Positions 1-8,121 of a DNA stretch of 29,205 nt are shown piece after piece. The DNA lies in contig JAKUSY010000005.1 of the NCBI GenBank assembly GCA_022451445.1, positions 1 through 29,205 of the forward strand, read 5' to 3'. Made by a program: the position numbers and the translations under genes. This DNA comes from Planctomycetota bacterium. GTDB lineage: Bacteria; Planctomycetota; UBA8108. Position 1 is the stretch's first letter. The number at the start of each line of letters is the position of its first letter. The notes beneath the pieces were generated by a model that was not told where the DNA came from, did no database searches, and was given only the letters and a program-made list of their open reading frames with translations.

Positions 1-72
1 AAGCGCCAGGTTGATCCCCATGCGGGCCTCGAGGTCCGTGGAGGACCAGGCTGGCGCTTTCCTTTTGTTCTT
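1..72 (+). terminator. Stem-loop with T-rich tail, possible terminator of an upstream gene
   Basis: AAGCGCCAG (1-9) is exactly complementary to CTGGCGCTT (51-59). A nested inner stem pairs GGTCC (33-37) with GGACC (43-47). A T-rich stretch follows directly (58-72). Such a structure could end a transcript entering from the left edge, or be the 3' end of a small structured RNA cut by the window edge. The large loop is unusual for a simple intrinsic terminator. Confidence 0.4.
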
Positions 73-182
73 TCCGCCGCTTTGTGTGGTAGTATGGCCA
101 GCCTTTCATACCGGCAGATGACCTGTCGACGGGCCCGAGGTGGATTCTCGTCGGGGGGACAGGATTGGAGCGCTAAGGCCTC

Positions 183-629
183 ATGCAGAAGGAAACTTCA
201 AACCTCGAAAGCAGCGTCAGGGAGAGACGGCGCAATCTTCGCCGCAGGGATGCCCTGGAAATTCTATTGAAGGCCAGGGACGGTCTCATCGCCGAGATGG
301 CGGAGGAGATCCGCTTGCGCAAGGACGCCCTCCTTGATTCAGCAGGCGAGCAGAACGTTCTCGGATTCGAATTCCAGGAGATCGAGGATCGCTATACCTC
401 GCGGCTGCAGGCGCTCAACTCGATTCTCGAGAACCTCGAGTACAGGCGCCCCCGGCTGGCTCACAGGATCGAGACGATCAATTCCACCAGGGATAACCTG
501 AAGAAGGATCTCAACGAGCTGGTCAGTCGCTTTGACCAATGGGATCTTGTCGACGTCAACGTCTCGGAAATGTCGGATTCCAGCCTGCTGGTGGTCATCT
601 CCTTCACGGCCGACGACTACGGGGAATAG
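183..629 (+). CDS. Small coiled-coil protein of unknown function
   Basis: This 148-residue protein is not recognised. It is charged and almost entirely predicted helical, with heptad-like patterns of Leu/Ile and Arg/Glu from about residue 5 to 118. The C-terminus (about 120-148) is acidic and switches to a short beta-like segment. There is no signal peptide or membrane segment, so it is probably cytoplasmic, perhaps a structural or adaptor protein. The ATG at 183 is preceded by AAGG a few bases upstream. It ends in TAG at 627-629. Reading through that TAG would run about 340 bases antisense to the next gene with no protein-like pattern, so here TAG behaves as a true stop. It converges on the phosphoesterase gene, 14 bases away. 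Confidence 0.7.
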   Translation: MQKETSNLESSVRERRRNLRRRDALEILLKARDGLIAEMAEEIRLRKDALLDSAGEQNVLGFEFQEIEDRYTSRLQALNSILENLEYRRPRLAHRIETINSTRDNLKKDLNELVSRFDQWDLVDVNVSEMSDSSLLVVISFTADDYGE

Positions 630-630
630 G

Positions 631-679
631 CCGAAAACGGGACTCAGTATCTTCCCGCCTGGCGTTCCCTGGCGGGAAG
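631..679. terminator. Hairpins between convergent genes, possible bidirectional terminator
   Basis: CTTCCCGCC (651-659) pairs with GGCGGGAAG (671-679), a perfect 9-bp stem with an 11-base loop. It overlaps the last codons of the minus-strand phosphoesterase and sits just after the stop of the plus-strand gene. A smaller CCG-AAAA-CGG hairpin lies at 631-640. There is no good T-run on either side, so the termination role is inferred from position. Confidence 0.35.
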
Positions 680-1438
680 GATCTCGAGGCAGGTGGTCCA
701 CCAGCCATCCTCGATGGTCTGCGCGAACTCCTCGGGCAGGCCCTCCTGGCGCATCTGGCGGGCGAGGGTCCCGGCATCGTATTGGACGGAGACGAACTCC
801 GCCTCGATGCGGTTTTCTTCGGCCGTGAGCACCGTGTACCAGACCTGCCGGGTTCCATCATTTTCGGGGCGGCCGAGGACCCCGACATTGACGAAGAGCC
901 TTCCGGAGGGGAGCTCCCGCTCCCACTTGATGCCGGTATGGGTAACGGCGATCACATCCGCCTCGTAATCGTCGCAGAGTTTCTCGAGGAAATGAGAGGG
1001 AGTCGTCGAGTCCCAGAGGAACTCGTTCTGGCGGCGGGGGGAGCCATGGCAGAGCAGCACCCTGCGGCCGCCGAGCTCGAAGCGGATCTCCCCGGGCAGG
1101 GTACGCAGCCAGGCCCTGTTTTCCTCGGAGGTGTTACAGTAGGTGTATTGGTAGCTGAGCCTCGCGAATTGGTTGTCACGCGGGTCGGTATAGCCGCATT
1201 GGCAGTCGGGGAGATCGCGGGCCAGGGAGTCGTCGTAATTGCCGGCCAGGGTTTTCACCGAGTTGTCTCTGAGCAGGGGATAGACCCTGTCAGGGTGGGG
1301 ACCAAAGGCACCGAGGTCACCGAGGCAGTAGATCGAGTCGATGTTCCTGGTCTGGATGCCGGCCAGCGCCGCGGTGAGAGCCAGGTGGTTGGAGTAGATG
1401 CCTCCGAAGAGGGCCGCTCTTTCGGTTGGGGCGGGCAT
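644..1438 (-). CDS. Calcineurin-like metallophosphoesterase with degenerate metal site
   Basis: This 264-residue protein has the fold signature of small YfcE/Ap4A-hydrolase-like phosphoesterases. It keeps the second block GDLGAFGP (40-47), a GNYD block (66-69, usually GNHD) and CHGSP (130-134). The first block, normally [S/G]DIHGN, reads GGIYSN (12-17), so the metal-binding Asp and His are Gly and Tyr. The usual GHTH block reads VTHTG (165-169), so the final His is Gly. Chemistry may be altered or lost. It is the last gene of a four-gene operon: the TGA of the radical SAM gene directly abuts this ATG. Ends in TGA. The phosphoesterase fold is clear; the substrate is unknown and probably tied to the radical SAM product. 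Confidence 0.8.
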   Translation of the reverse strand: MPAPTERAALFGGIYSNHLALTAALAGIQTRNIDSIYCLGDLGAFGPHPDRVYPLLRDNSVKTLAGNYDDSLARDLPDCQCGYTDPRDNQFARLSYQYTYCNTSEENRAWLRTLPGEIRFELGGRRVLLCHGSPRRQNEFLWDSTTPSHFLEKLCDDYEADVIAVTHTGIKWERELPSGRLFVNVGVLGRPENDGTRQVWYTVLTAEENRIEAEFVSVQYDAGTLARQMRQEGLPEEFAQTIEDGWWTTCLEILPARERQAGRY

Positions 1439-2347
1439 TCAATCCACCCCCCAGCCGCCGATATTCGAGCAGATCGCCCCGTGCACATAGCAGGTGTGGC
1501 AGGCCCCATGGGCCAGGCGGAATGGGACAGCCGCCTCGGCCAGGCTGTGGCCGAGGTGCGCCTCGGGAGCTTCGATGAGGAGCGGGCAGACGGCGACGCC
1601 GCGGTCGGTTACCGTTCTTCCCCGGCTGCAGAGCAGTTGGCTGCTGTCGTAATTTTCCATCATCCCCGGGCTGATTCTCTCGGACCGGGAGTAAGGCCTG
1701 GTGCGCTCGGCCTCCATCCCGAGGTGGAGAGTCGGCAGGATCTTGATTCGCGGCCTCGAATACCCGGCCTCTTTCAGGGTCGCCACGAAGGATTCGAAGA
1801 CCGCCGGGCCGTCCTGCTGGGGCCAGGTCTGGGCGATGGTGATGATCGGCAGGAAGCCGGCCTCCACGAGCATTCGCACTCCCGCCATGGCCTGCTCGAA
1901 GGTGCCCTCTCCCCTGATCGGGTCGTTGGTCTGCGGATTGTAGCCGTCGATGCTGACGCGCAGCTCGAGGCTGTAGGGGGAGTCCTGCGAGATCTCCCGC
2001 AGCGTCTTGATGGAGGCGGGGGTGAACACCGTGCCGTTGGTCAGCACCGTCGCCGGGCCGATGGCGAGGGTCTCCTCGATGATTTGCAGCATGTCACGGT
2101 TGAGGAAGGGTTCTCCGCCGGTGAAGTAGTACTCCCGTACTCCCAGCTTCTCTGATTCACGCAGGTATTTCCTCACGGTTTCGATGCCGAGGAAACCGAA
2201 GGTGTCGTTGCCCGGGTGGCAGCTGATGAAGCAGTGGTTGCAGGAGAGGTTGCAGAGTGTTCCGCCGACCTGGAACCACAGCTCATCGAGGCTCTCGAGT
2301 TCCTGCGAGGGAGGCAGCTCCCGGGTTTCTCTATCGTGTCCGCTCAT
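1439..2347 (-). CDS. Radical SAM enzyme with SPASM-like C-terminal cysteines
   Basis: This 302-residue protein carries the radical SAM cluster motif CNLSCNHC (CX3CX2C, Cys32, Cys36, Cys39) that binds the 4Fe-4S cluster and S-adenosylmethionine. It also has the GGEP motif (77-80) and a partial TIM barrel. Five further cysteines near the end (240, 254, 283, 286, 293) resemble a SPASM or twitch domain holding an auxiliary iron-sulfur cluster, as in peptide- and small-molecule-modifying radical SAM enzymes. The start overlaps the FAD gene by ATGA, and its TGA abuts the phosphoesterase ATG, so translation is probably coupled. No precursor peptide was seen nearby, so a small-molecule substrate is as likely as a peptide. 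The exact reaction is unknown. Confidence 0.88.
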   Translation of the reverse strand: MSGHDRETRELPPSQELESLDELWFQVGGTLCNLSCNHCFISCHPGNDTFGFLGIETVRKYLRESEKLGVREYYFTGGEPFLNRDMLQIIEETLAIGPATVLTNGTVFTPASIKTLREISQDSPYSLELRVSIDGYNPQTNDPIRGEGTFEQAMAGVRMLVEAGFLPIITIAQTWPQQDGPAVFESFVATLKEAGYSRPRIKILPTLHLGMEAERTRPYSRSERISPGMMENYDSSQLLCSRGRTVTDRGVAVCPLLIEAPEAHLGHSLAEAAVPFRLAHGACHTCYVHGAICSNIGGWGVD

Positions 2348-3585
2348 GGCGATTCGGTTTCCTCGTAAAGATCGAGGCTCTCGTCCGTCTCGATGAGCCT
2401 GAAAATGTCACGCACCTGCTCGATGCCTGCCTGCAGGAGAAAGTCGCTTCGCCGCCCGGCGATATAATACCCGGGCTCCGGATTCAGCAGGGTGTCGCCG
2501 GCGAGCTCTGCGCGCTCGAGGCAGTCGCCTCCGGAGCCGCCGCCGAGCAGGGCGGCGGCGAGCTTCATCGGTCCCTCTGTCGCGTAGCAGAGGTGCACCT
2601 GCAGCTCGCGGTGAAAGCCCGTGTCCGGGCGGTAGCCTGTCATCGAGATGATCCGGTCAACCTCTACCGTCCTCGTCTCCGAGGCGCCGTTGAGCCGGAC
2701 CGCCACGCGCTCATCCACCCTCTCCAGGCTCGAGGTGACGAAGCCGCTGAGCGCCTCGCAACCCTCCGGCGTGTCGCAGGCGAACCTGTTGGCCTCCCTC
2801 GCCAGCCGGTCTCTCTGGGGCAGGGGGTCGTTCTCATAAAGCTCGATGGGCTCCCGGCGGCTGTCTCGCCGCGCCCAGACCAGGCGCGTTCGCGGCTCTG
2901 TCTCCATGAGTTTCGTAAAGGATTCGAGCACGGTAGCGGCGGAATAGCCGGCGCCCACCAGGAGGGTGGTTCGCCCCTCGTAGAGGGGCCTGTCGGCGCC
3001 GAGAAGGTCGGGGATGTGGTAGGTGATTTTTTCACGGAGAGCTTCCTCGCCCGGCGCCGGGATGCCGCCATCTCCCAGGTTTCCATGGTTTCGGTATACC
3101 CCGGAAGCATCGATCACCACATCGCTCTGCGCGGTTTTCATTTCCCCTCTCCGGTCTGCGACCAGCAGCTGGAAGCGTCGGTTGGCCCGCTCGGGGCTGC
3201 CGATCGCCTCGGTCTTGAGCAGGCCGGCTCTTGATATGGCGAGGACCTCGCGGCCGGTCCTGATCCTGTCACCCAGCGATGCGGCCACCGGTCCCAGGTA
3301 GCGGTCGCAGTATTCTTCACCTCCCGGGCAGGCATCTCCCGGCGGAGTCTCCAGGCCCTGCTTCTCCAGGGCGGCAAGCCCGAGCGGGGAGGTATTGAGC
3401 GCCCAGGGGGAGAAGAGCTCGAGGAAACCCCAACGCCTGATATTGGCGCCGGCCTCCAGGCGTTCGTAGACCATCGGCCGGTGGCCGAGGGCTGCGGCGT
3501 AGAGGGCCGCCTCGAGCCCGATGGGGCCGGCTCCCACGATGGCGATATCCCTGGGAGCCGATGGGGTACGCCGCGCCGCGCCCAT
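2344..3585 (-). CDS. FAD/NAD(P)-binding oxidoreductase, flavin monooxygenase-like
   Basis: This 413-residue protein has an N-terminal FAD-binding Rossmann motif (GAGPIG, 18-23) and a second dinucleotide motif for NAD(P)H (GAGYSA, 211-216). An ASGVYRNHG segment (160-168) and a late SMTGYRPD segment link it to flavin-containing monooxygenases and thioredoxin-reductase-like flavoproteins. No redox-active CxxC is seen, which favours a monooxygenase or dehydrogenase role over disulfide reduction. No signal peptide, so cytoplasmic. Its ATG comes directly after the TAG of the gamma-glutamyltransferase gene, in the same frame. Its end overlaps the radical SAM gene by four bases. Ends in TGA. It probably oxidises an intermediate of the same pathway; the substrate cannot be read from sequence. 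Confidence 0.85.
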   Translation of the reverse strand: MGAARRTPSAPRDIAIVGAGPIGLEAALYAAALGHRPMVYERLEAGANIRRWGFLELFSPWALNTSPLGLAALEKQGLETPPGDACPGGEEYCDRYLGPVAASLGDRIRTGREVLAISRAGLLKTEAIGSPERANRRFQLLVADRRGEMKTAQSDVVIDASGVYRNHGNLGDGGIPAPGEEALREKITYHIPDLLGADRPLYEGRTTLLVGAGYSAATVLESFTKLMETEPRTRLVWARRDSRREPIELYENDPLPQRDRLAREANRFACDTPEGCEALSGFVTSSLERVDERVAVRLNGASETRTVEVDRIISMTGYRPDTGFHRELQVHLCYATEGPMKLAAALLGGGSGGDCLERAELAGDTLLNPEPGYYIAGRRSDFLLQAGIEQVRDIFRLIETDESLDLYEETESP

Positions 3586-5229
3586 CTACTCTTCCGGGAC
3601 TTCCCGGTAGGCGGCGCCGGAGGCTCCCGGGTCGACGCCGGCGATGACCTCCAGCGGATCCCGGGAGGAGATCTCGGCGGCGTAGACCCGCCCGACGACA
3701 CCGAAGGGATTGGGGCTGTGGATGATTTCCCAGCCGCCCCCGGCCAGGGCCGCCACGACCTCCGCCGGGAACCTCGATTCCAGCAGCAGGGTATTGTCGG
3801 AATAGGCGTCGAAGCGCGGATGAACCACGGCCTCCGCCACGTTCATTCCAAAGACGGTGACGTTGAGGATCACCTGTGAGATGCCCGCGGTGATGCGGGC
3901 TGCTCCGGGGGAGCCGAGGACGAGCTTCGGCTTGCCCTCCTCCAGGACGATGGTCTCGGCCACCGCCGTGCTCCTGGCTTTTCCCGCCGCGATGGAGTTC
4001 GCGTCGCCGGGACGGGGGTCGAAGGCGCTCATGCAATTGTTGAACAGGATTCCCAGCCCCGGTGAGAAGACCCCGGAGTTGTAGCCCAGGGAGTGGGCGA
4101 AGGAGATGGAGTTGCCATCGCGATCGACGATGGTCAATTGCGTCGTGTCCGGGCAGTCCGCCCCGCCCTGGGGAGATTCCCTTTCGGCCAGGGCATCGAG
4201 GTATTCCTCCGTGAGGAAGGTCTCGTCCGCCGCTGTGCCGAAGGCGGTATCGCCCTGGTTCGCCAGGCGATCGCTCCACACCCTCTTGAGAATGTCCGCG
4301 TAGTCTTCGATATAGGCCGGGCTGTTGTGCAGGGGCACGGAGCCGGCGAGCCGGCGCTCCATGAGCGCCAGGGTCTGCAGGAGGGCCACTCCGCCTCCCG
4401 GAAGCGGGGTGGAGAGGACCTCGTAGCCGCGGAAGCTTCCGCTGAGGGGCTCGCGAATCGTCGGCGCGTAGCCCTGCAGATCATCGAGGGTTACCAGCGC
4501 ACCGTTGGCCTGCCAGTCTTCCGCGATCTCCCGGGCCAGCGCGCCCCGGTAGTAGCTCTCCGCGCCTTCATTCGCCAGCCGCCTGTAGGTTTCCGCGAGC
4601 CTGGGCTGGCGAAAGATCTCGCCGGCCTGGTAGCTCTCTCCGTCTTCCTTGAAACAGATCTCCCTGCCCACCTCGGTATGACCCAGCCGGTCGCGGGTGG
4701 ATACCCTGCCGTGGAGGCCGGGCCGGATCCAGAAATTCTCCAGCTCCGGCGTGACCCGGAATCCATTCTCGGCGTAGGGGATGGCCCGCTCGATGAGCTC
4801 TCCCCAGGGCATCCTGCCGAAGCGGGAGTGGATCTCGGCCACACCCGCGACCATCCCGGGAACGGTGATCGCCTGGTAGCCGACGTCGTTGACCTTGTCT
4901 TTTACCAGGTAGCCGAATCCATCCGGCGTCTCGTCCTCGAAGAGATCCGCCCACACATCCGGCCTTGCCAGGCTTCCCGCCCGTCCATGGAAGTCGACGC
5001 AGAGGGAGCGGCCTGGCCCCCCCGCGGCCTCGTAAAAAAAGAGGGTAGCGCAGCCGAAGCCGCCGATTCCGCAGCGGTGGGGGTCCACCACTCCCTGGAC
5101 AAACGCCGCGGTGACCAGCGCGTCGGCCGCGTTGCCCCCGGCCGTGAGGACACGGGCGCCCTCGTAGGCCGCCTCCGCCTGGGGGGCGGCCACGAGGCCC
5201 CGGCCTGGTTGTATTCCTTCAGCATTCAT
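3586..5229 (-). CDS. Gamma-glutamyltransferase family protein (Ntn hydrolase)
   Basis: This 547-residue protein matches the gamma-glutamyltranspeptidase family along its length. The N-terminal block has GGNAADA (31-37) and HRCGIGG (51-57). The autocleavage and catalytic site is DTTQ (361-364), with Thr362 as the likely new N-terminal nucleophile of the small subunit, followed by a conserved DRDGN and a GILFNNCM block (393-400). The family hydrolyses or transfers gamma-glutamyl groups, or in some branches deacylates other amides. Most are exported, but this one has no signal peptide and probably works in the cytoplasm. It is the first gene of a tight operon with FAD, radical SAM and phosphoesterase genes, suggesting it trims a gamma-glutamylated intermediate. 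Its TAG is followed at once, in frame, by the next ATG. Confidence 0.9.
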   Translation of the reverse strand: MNAEGIQPGRGLVAAPQAEAAYEGARVLTAGGNAADALVTAAFVQGVVDPHRCGIGGFGCATLFFYEAAGGPGRSLCVDFHGRAGSLARPDVWADLFEDETPDGFGYLVKDKVNDVGYQAITVPGMVAGVAEIHSRFGRMPWGELIERAIPYAENGFRVTPELENFWIRPGLHGRVSTRDRLGHTEVGREICFKEDGESYQAGEIFRQPRLAETYRRLANEGAESYYRGALAREIAEDWQANGALVTLDDLQGYAPTIREPLSGSFRGYEVLSTPLPGGGVALLQTLALMERRLAGSVPLHNSPAYIEDYADILKRVWSDRLANQGDTAFGTAADETFLTEEYLDALAERESPQGGADCPDTTQLTIVDRDGNSISFAHSLGYNSGVFSPGLGILFNNCMSAFDPRPGDANSIAAGKARSTAVAETIVLEEGKPKLVLGSPGAARITAGISQVILNVTVFGMNVAEAVVHPRFDAYSDNTLLLESRFPAEVVAALAGGGWEIIHSPNPFGVVGRVYAAEISSRDPLEVIAGVDPGASGAAYREVPEE

Positions 5230-5237
5230 GTCGGCTG

Positions 5238-5243
5238 ATTATA
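5238..5243 (-). promoter_or_regulatory. TATAAT -10 element ahead of the gamma-glutamyltransferase gene
   Basis: The minus strand reads TATAAT, a perfect -10 box, eight bases before the ATG at 5229. No clear -35 is seen at 17 bases. With this spacing transcription would begin at or within a base or two of the ATG, and no ribosome binding site is present, so a leaderless mRNA is likely if the promoter is used. Confidence 0.45.
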
Positions 5244-5273
5244 CGCACCAGGTCGGCCGATGGTACTCGCTAC

Positions 5274-7034
5274 CTACTTTTTGAAGCGGGTCACGCTTTC
5301 AGCATACAGTCCCTTTTCCGTCCAGGTCGTATAGCTGGAGGAGGTCCCCATGAGGTTCAGCAGCGCTCCGAGAACCCTCATGGCCTCGGGCGGAACCGCT
5401 TCACCAGCGGGCGAGAACTGCAGAGCCTGCTCGATCATCTCCATGTAACCGGAGGCTACCGAGGAGCTCTGGTAGGCGATTCCGGTGACCTGGGCGGGGA
5501 GCGTGCCGAGGGCCTTCTTGAACTCTTCGTTCGCGGCCAGCCCGGGAGCATCCTTGCCGATCCTGCGGATCACCTTCTGGACGTTCTCGCCCTCGGTGCT
5601 GAAGATGACCATCTTGTCGGTGATGCAGACGCCCGGCGCGGGGCCTGAGAATCCGTCGCCCATGATGAAGACGTCGCGGCCCATGTACTTCTGGGGCTCG
5701 AGAGCTCCGCCGGTCAGCTCGATGGCCTTATCGACGAGCTTCTTCCAGGGAGCGTCATTGGAGAGCTCGAGAACGACCGTAGAGTCGCCGAGGGGGTTTT
5801 CGATCCCGGCGGCCCTGCCCGAGCCGAAGGTGTGGACACGGTTTCCAATGCTGCCGAGCAGGTCCGAGATCTTGAAGCCCATCGTTTCCAGGAACATCTC
5901 TTTTATGTTGGCCTCCTGGCCTTGCAGGGCCATGAAGGACTGGGCGAGGTTGAGCAGCTTGTTCACGGACTTGGTGATGGCCTTGGCGTTGAGGCCCGAG
6001 ACGCTGTAGGTTCCCGTGTCCCCCGGGACGATGGAAGGCGGCGCGGCGGCGAAGGGTTCGCTCTTGACCCAGCTGAGCAGGCCGTCAGAGGCCCCATCGT
6101 TGTGGACAAAGGTCCTGCCGCGGAGCCCATCTTCTTCCAGAGCGAATCCAATACCGAAGTTGTTGAGGCTTTTTCCGAAGAGCACCTCCTCGATGGTCTG
6201 CCAGAGGAAGACAAAGGGATTGCCCTCCATGGCGCCGTTGACGGCCTTGAGAACAGGCTTCATGTTCATGAAGAAGTTAACGTGGTTTCCCTTGCCGAGG
6301 CGGGCCTGGGTTTCCTTGTAGGCGGGATTGTTGAGAATGGAGTCCTCCGGATTCTCTTCCGAGAGCCTGGCAATGGTCTGCTCGAGGAATTTCCTGCTGA
6401 GGCTGACGAAGAACTTCGAGCCTTTTTCGCCGACGTAGATATGCTCAGGTCCGTCCTCGGCCTCCTCGGGCGGACTCAAGGTGGTGATCTTGCCACCGTG
6501 GAAATCTTCGGTCTTGACCCCCGCGCCCTCGCGAACCGCCAGCGCCATGATGGACAGGAGGTTCTTCTTGAACTCCTGGCGTCCCCCGAGGGCGTCTACA
6601 CCGAGGATGACAGGGATAGATTCGCTGTCAATCTCGGGCTCCTCCATGTTCAGGATCGCCTCTCCGAGGTCCCTGATGGTCTTTGAGACGTCGCCGACCG
6701 CCAAGATAGCCTCGCCCTTGACGGAGCTGAGCATCTCGAGGGGATCGACCTGCGTCTCCGCGATGATGTCCTGGCGGCCTTCTTCGATCGTCTGTTCGAA
6801 TTGCGTGATGAGCTCGGTGAACTCCTGCTTGTCCTTGAGCTTGTAGATCGGGGAGCTCTTGAAGTCCTTGACGATGCCGGCGATGCTCGGCGCGTGCAGC
6901 ACGAGGGTCGCGTCCTTCGGCAGGGCCTTGAGGATGGATGGGCCGGCGACGATGGTCTGCTTGTCCTGGGCTATCGCCCAGGCGCTGAGTCCGACGATCG
7001 CGACAACGAGGGGGAGTAAGATACGTTTCAGCAT
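5274..7034 (-). CDS. Secreted DUF3352-like protein
   Basis: This 586-residue protein starts with a clear signal peptide (residues 1-22, cleavage near AIAQ) and is therefore exported. The body resembles the DUF3352-type proteins common in planctomycetes: alternating blocks such as PKDATLVLHAPS, a FFMNMKPVL segment and repeated alpha/beta units, without recognisable catalytic residues. Function is unknown. A ribosome binding site (AAAGGAA) precedes the ATG. It follows the protease gene by 75 bases that contain a small GC hairpin, so it is probably the last gene of the FG-GAP/protease operon. It ends in TAG at 5274-5276. Reading that TAG as sense would add 15 residues after it and end at a TGA overlapping the next gene's ATG as ATGA. 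Confidence 0.75.
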   Translation of the reverse strand: MLKRILLPLVVAIVGLSAWAIAQDKQTIVAGPSILKALPKDATLVLHAPSIAGIVKDFKSSPIYKLKDKQEFTELITQFEQTIEEGRQDIIAETQVDPLEMLSSVKGEAILAVGDVSKTIRDLGEAILNMEEPEIDSESIPVILGVDALGGRQEFKKNLLSIMALAVREGAGVKTEDFHGGKITTLSPPEEAEDGPEHIYVGEKGSKFFVSLSRKFLEQTIARLSEENPEDSILNNPAYKETQARLGKGNHVNFFMNMKPVLKAVNGAMEGNPFVFLWQTIEEVLFGKSLNNFGIGFALEEDGLRGRTFVHNDGASDGLLSWVKSEPFAAAPPSIVPGDTGTYSVSGLNAKAITKSVNKLLNLAQSFMALQGQEANIKEMFLETMGFKISDLLGSIGNRVHTFGSGRAAGIENPLGDSTVVLELSNDAPWKKLVDKAIELTGGALEPQKYMGRDVFIMGDGFSGPAPGVCITDKMVIFSTEGENVQKVIRRIGKDAPGLAANEEFKKALGTLPAQVTGIAYQSSSVASGYMEMIEQALQFSPAGEAVPPEAMRVLGALLNLMGTSSSYTTWTEKGLYAESVTRFKK

Positions 7035-7109
7035 GTTTGAGTTCCTTTCTTTCTGGAAATACGCTGATAATTCGCTTGGGTTCCCGGAGCCCCACGCTCC
7101 GCGATCCCC

Positions 7110-8108
7110 TTATTTCTTTTTCTTGTCCTTTAGCTTCTTTGGGGGCGGCTTCAGATAGCGGAAACCCGTATTGGGGTTGTCCTTGTCGAAGGCGAAGGCC
7201 GCCCTGTTTCTGAGAAAATCCTTTACGTAGTGAACCGGGATGGCGAAGCCGAGGGACTCGCCGCCCATGATCTTCGAGCTGGTGACGCCGATCACCTCCC
7301 CTCGGTTGTTGAAGAGAGGGCCTCCGCTATTGCCCGGGTTGATGGCCGCGGTGGTCTGGATCGACAGCTTGCCGCCGAGGGCGCGGCTGCGGTTGCTGAC
7401 GATGCCGTCTGACACCGTTCGGTCGAGGCCCAGGGGGTTGCCGATGGCGAAGACCGGGTCGCCGATTTTCACGCGGCCGTAGTCGCCGAGATAGGTCTCC
7501 CGCAGGGGTATCTTTTGCGGGTTCTCGATCTTCAGCAGCGCCAGGTCGAAGAACGGGTTGAAGGCGACGATCCGGACATCACTGACCTTCTCTTTTCGCA
7601 GTCCTTTTTTCTCCTTCACGTAGATCATCAGCGAGATGTCGCGCTCCTGCTCGATGACGTGGTAGTTGGTAACCACGTAGCCTTCCTTCCGGTTGATGAT
7701 GAAGCCCGACCCGGACTTGCTGAGACAGAGCACCTGGACGACAGCTTCGGCGACCTCCCGGGCTTTTTCTTCGATGGTCCCGGCGTCGCGCTGGGAGGTG
7801 AAGAAGATCGAGTCGGCCTTCGGACCGGATGGGCTTCCCGCCTTGGCGCTGGCGGGGTCGCCGCTCTCCACGATCGCCGTGATGAGGTCGATCGAGGCGC
7901 GTGGGATGCGAAGTATCGTGTAGCCGACGTCGAGGAAGATGTCCGTGTCGGTCTTCTTGATGACCTTTCCCTGCAGGGTATTCCCGCCCCTCAGCTGGAC
8001 TTTTTCCCAGCCTGATTTCGAGGAGTCCTCCGCGGCCGCGGGGCCGGGACCGGTCGCGAGGATCGGCAGGAAGATGAATGAGATGGTAAGTATTTTCAGC
8101 GCGTTCAT
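7110..8108 (-). CDS. Secreted HtrA-like trypsin-fold serine protease without PDZ domain
   Basis: This 332-residue protein has a signal peptide (1-26, ending in AAA). A small beta-rich segment follows (about 33-80). The rest is a chymotrypsin-fold protease of the S1C (DegP/HtrA) type. The catalytic triad is visible: His150 in TNYHVI, Asp188 in FDLALLK, and Ser261 in NPGNSGGPL. There is no PDZ domain after the protease domain, only a lysine-rich tail, so it is shorter than classical HtrA proteins. The expected role is protein quality control or processing outside the cytoplasm. It sits 13 bases after the FG-GAP protein gene and ends in TAA, consistent with one operon of exported proteins. Confidence 0.9.
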   Translation of the reverse strand: MNALKILTISFIFLPILATGPGPAAAEDSSKSGWEKVQLRGGNTLQGKVIKKTDTDIFLDVGYTILRIPRASIDLITAIVESGDPASAKAGSPSGPKADSIFFTSQRDAGTIEEKAREVAEAVVQVLCLSKSGSGFIINRKEGYVVTNYHVIEQERDISLMIYVKEKKGLRKEKVSDVRIVAFNPFFDLALLKIENPQKIPLRETYLGDYGRVKIGDPVFAIGNPLGLDRTVSDGIVSNRSRALGGKLSIQTTAAINPGNSGGPLFNNRGEVIGVTSSKIMGGESLGFAIPVHYVKDFLRNRAAFAFDKDNPNTGFRYLKPPPKKLKDKKKK

Positions 8109-8121
8109 TTTCGAGAGCCTT

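Noticed and set aside
627..968. Complete reassignment of TAG to sense
   Set aside because: Reading through the TAG at 627 (and at 19869) would run hundreds of bases through antisense of good genes, so TAG must still work as a stop in places.
539..2155. Long plus-strand ORF of 538 codons
   Set aside because: It is antisense to the phosphoesterase and radical SAM genes, which have clear motifs; the plus-strand translation has no domain pattern.
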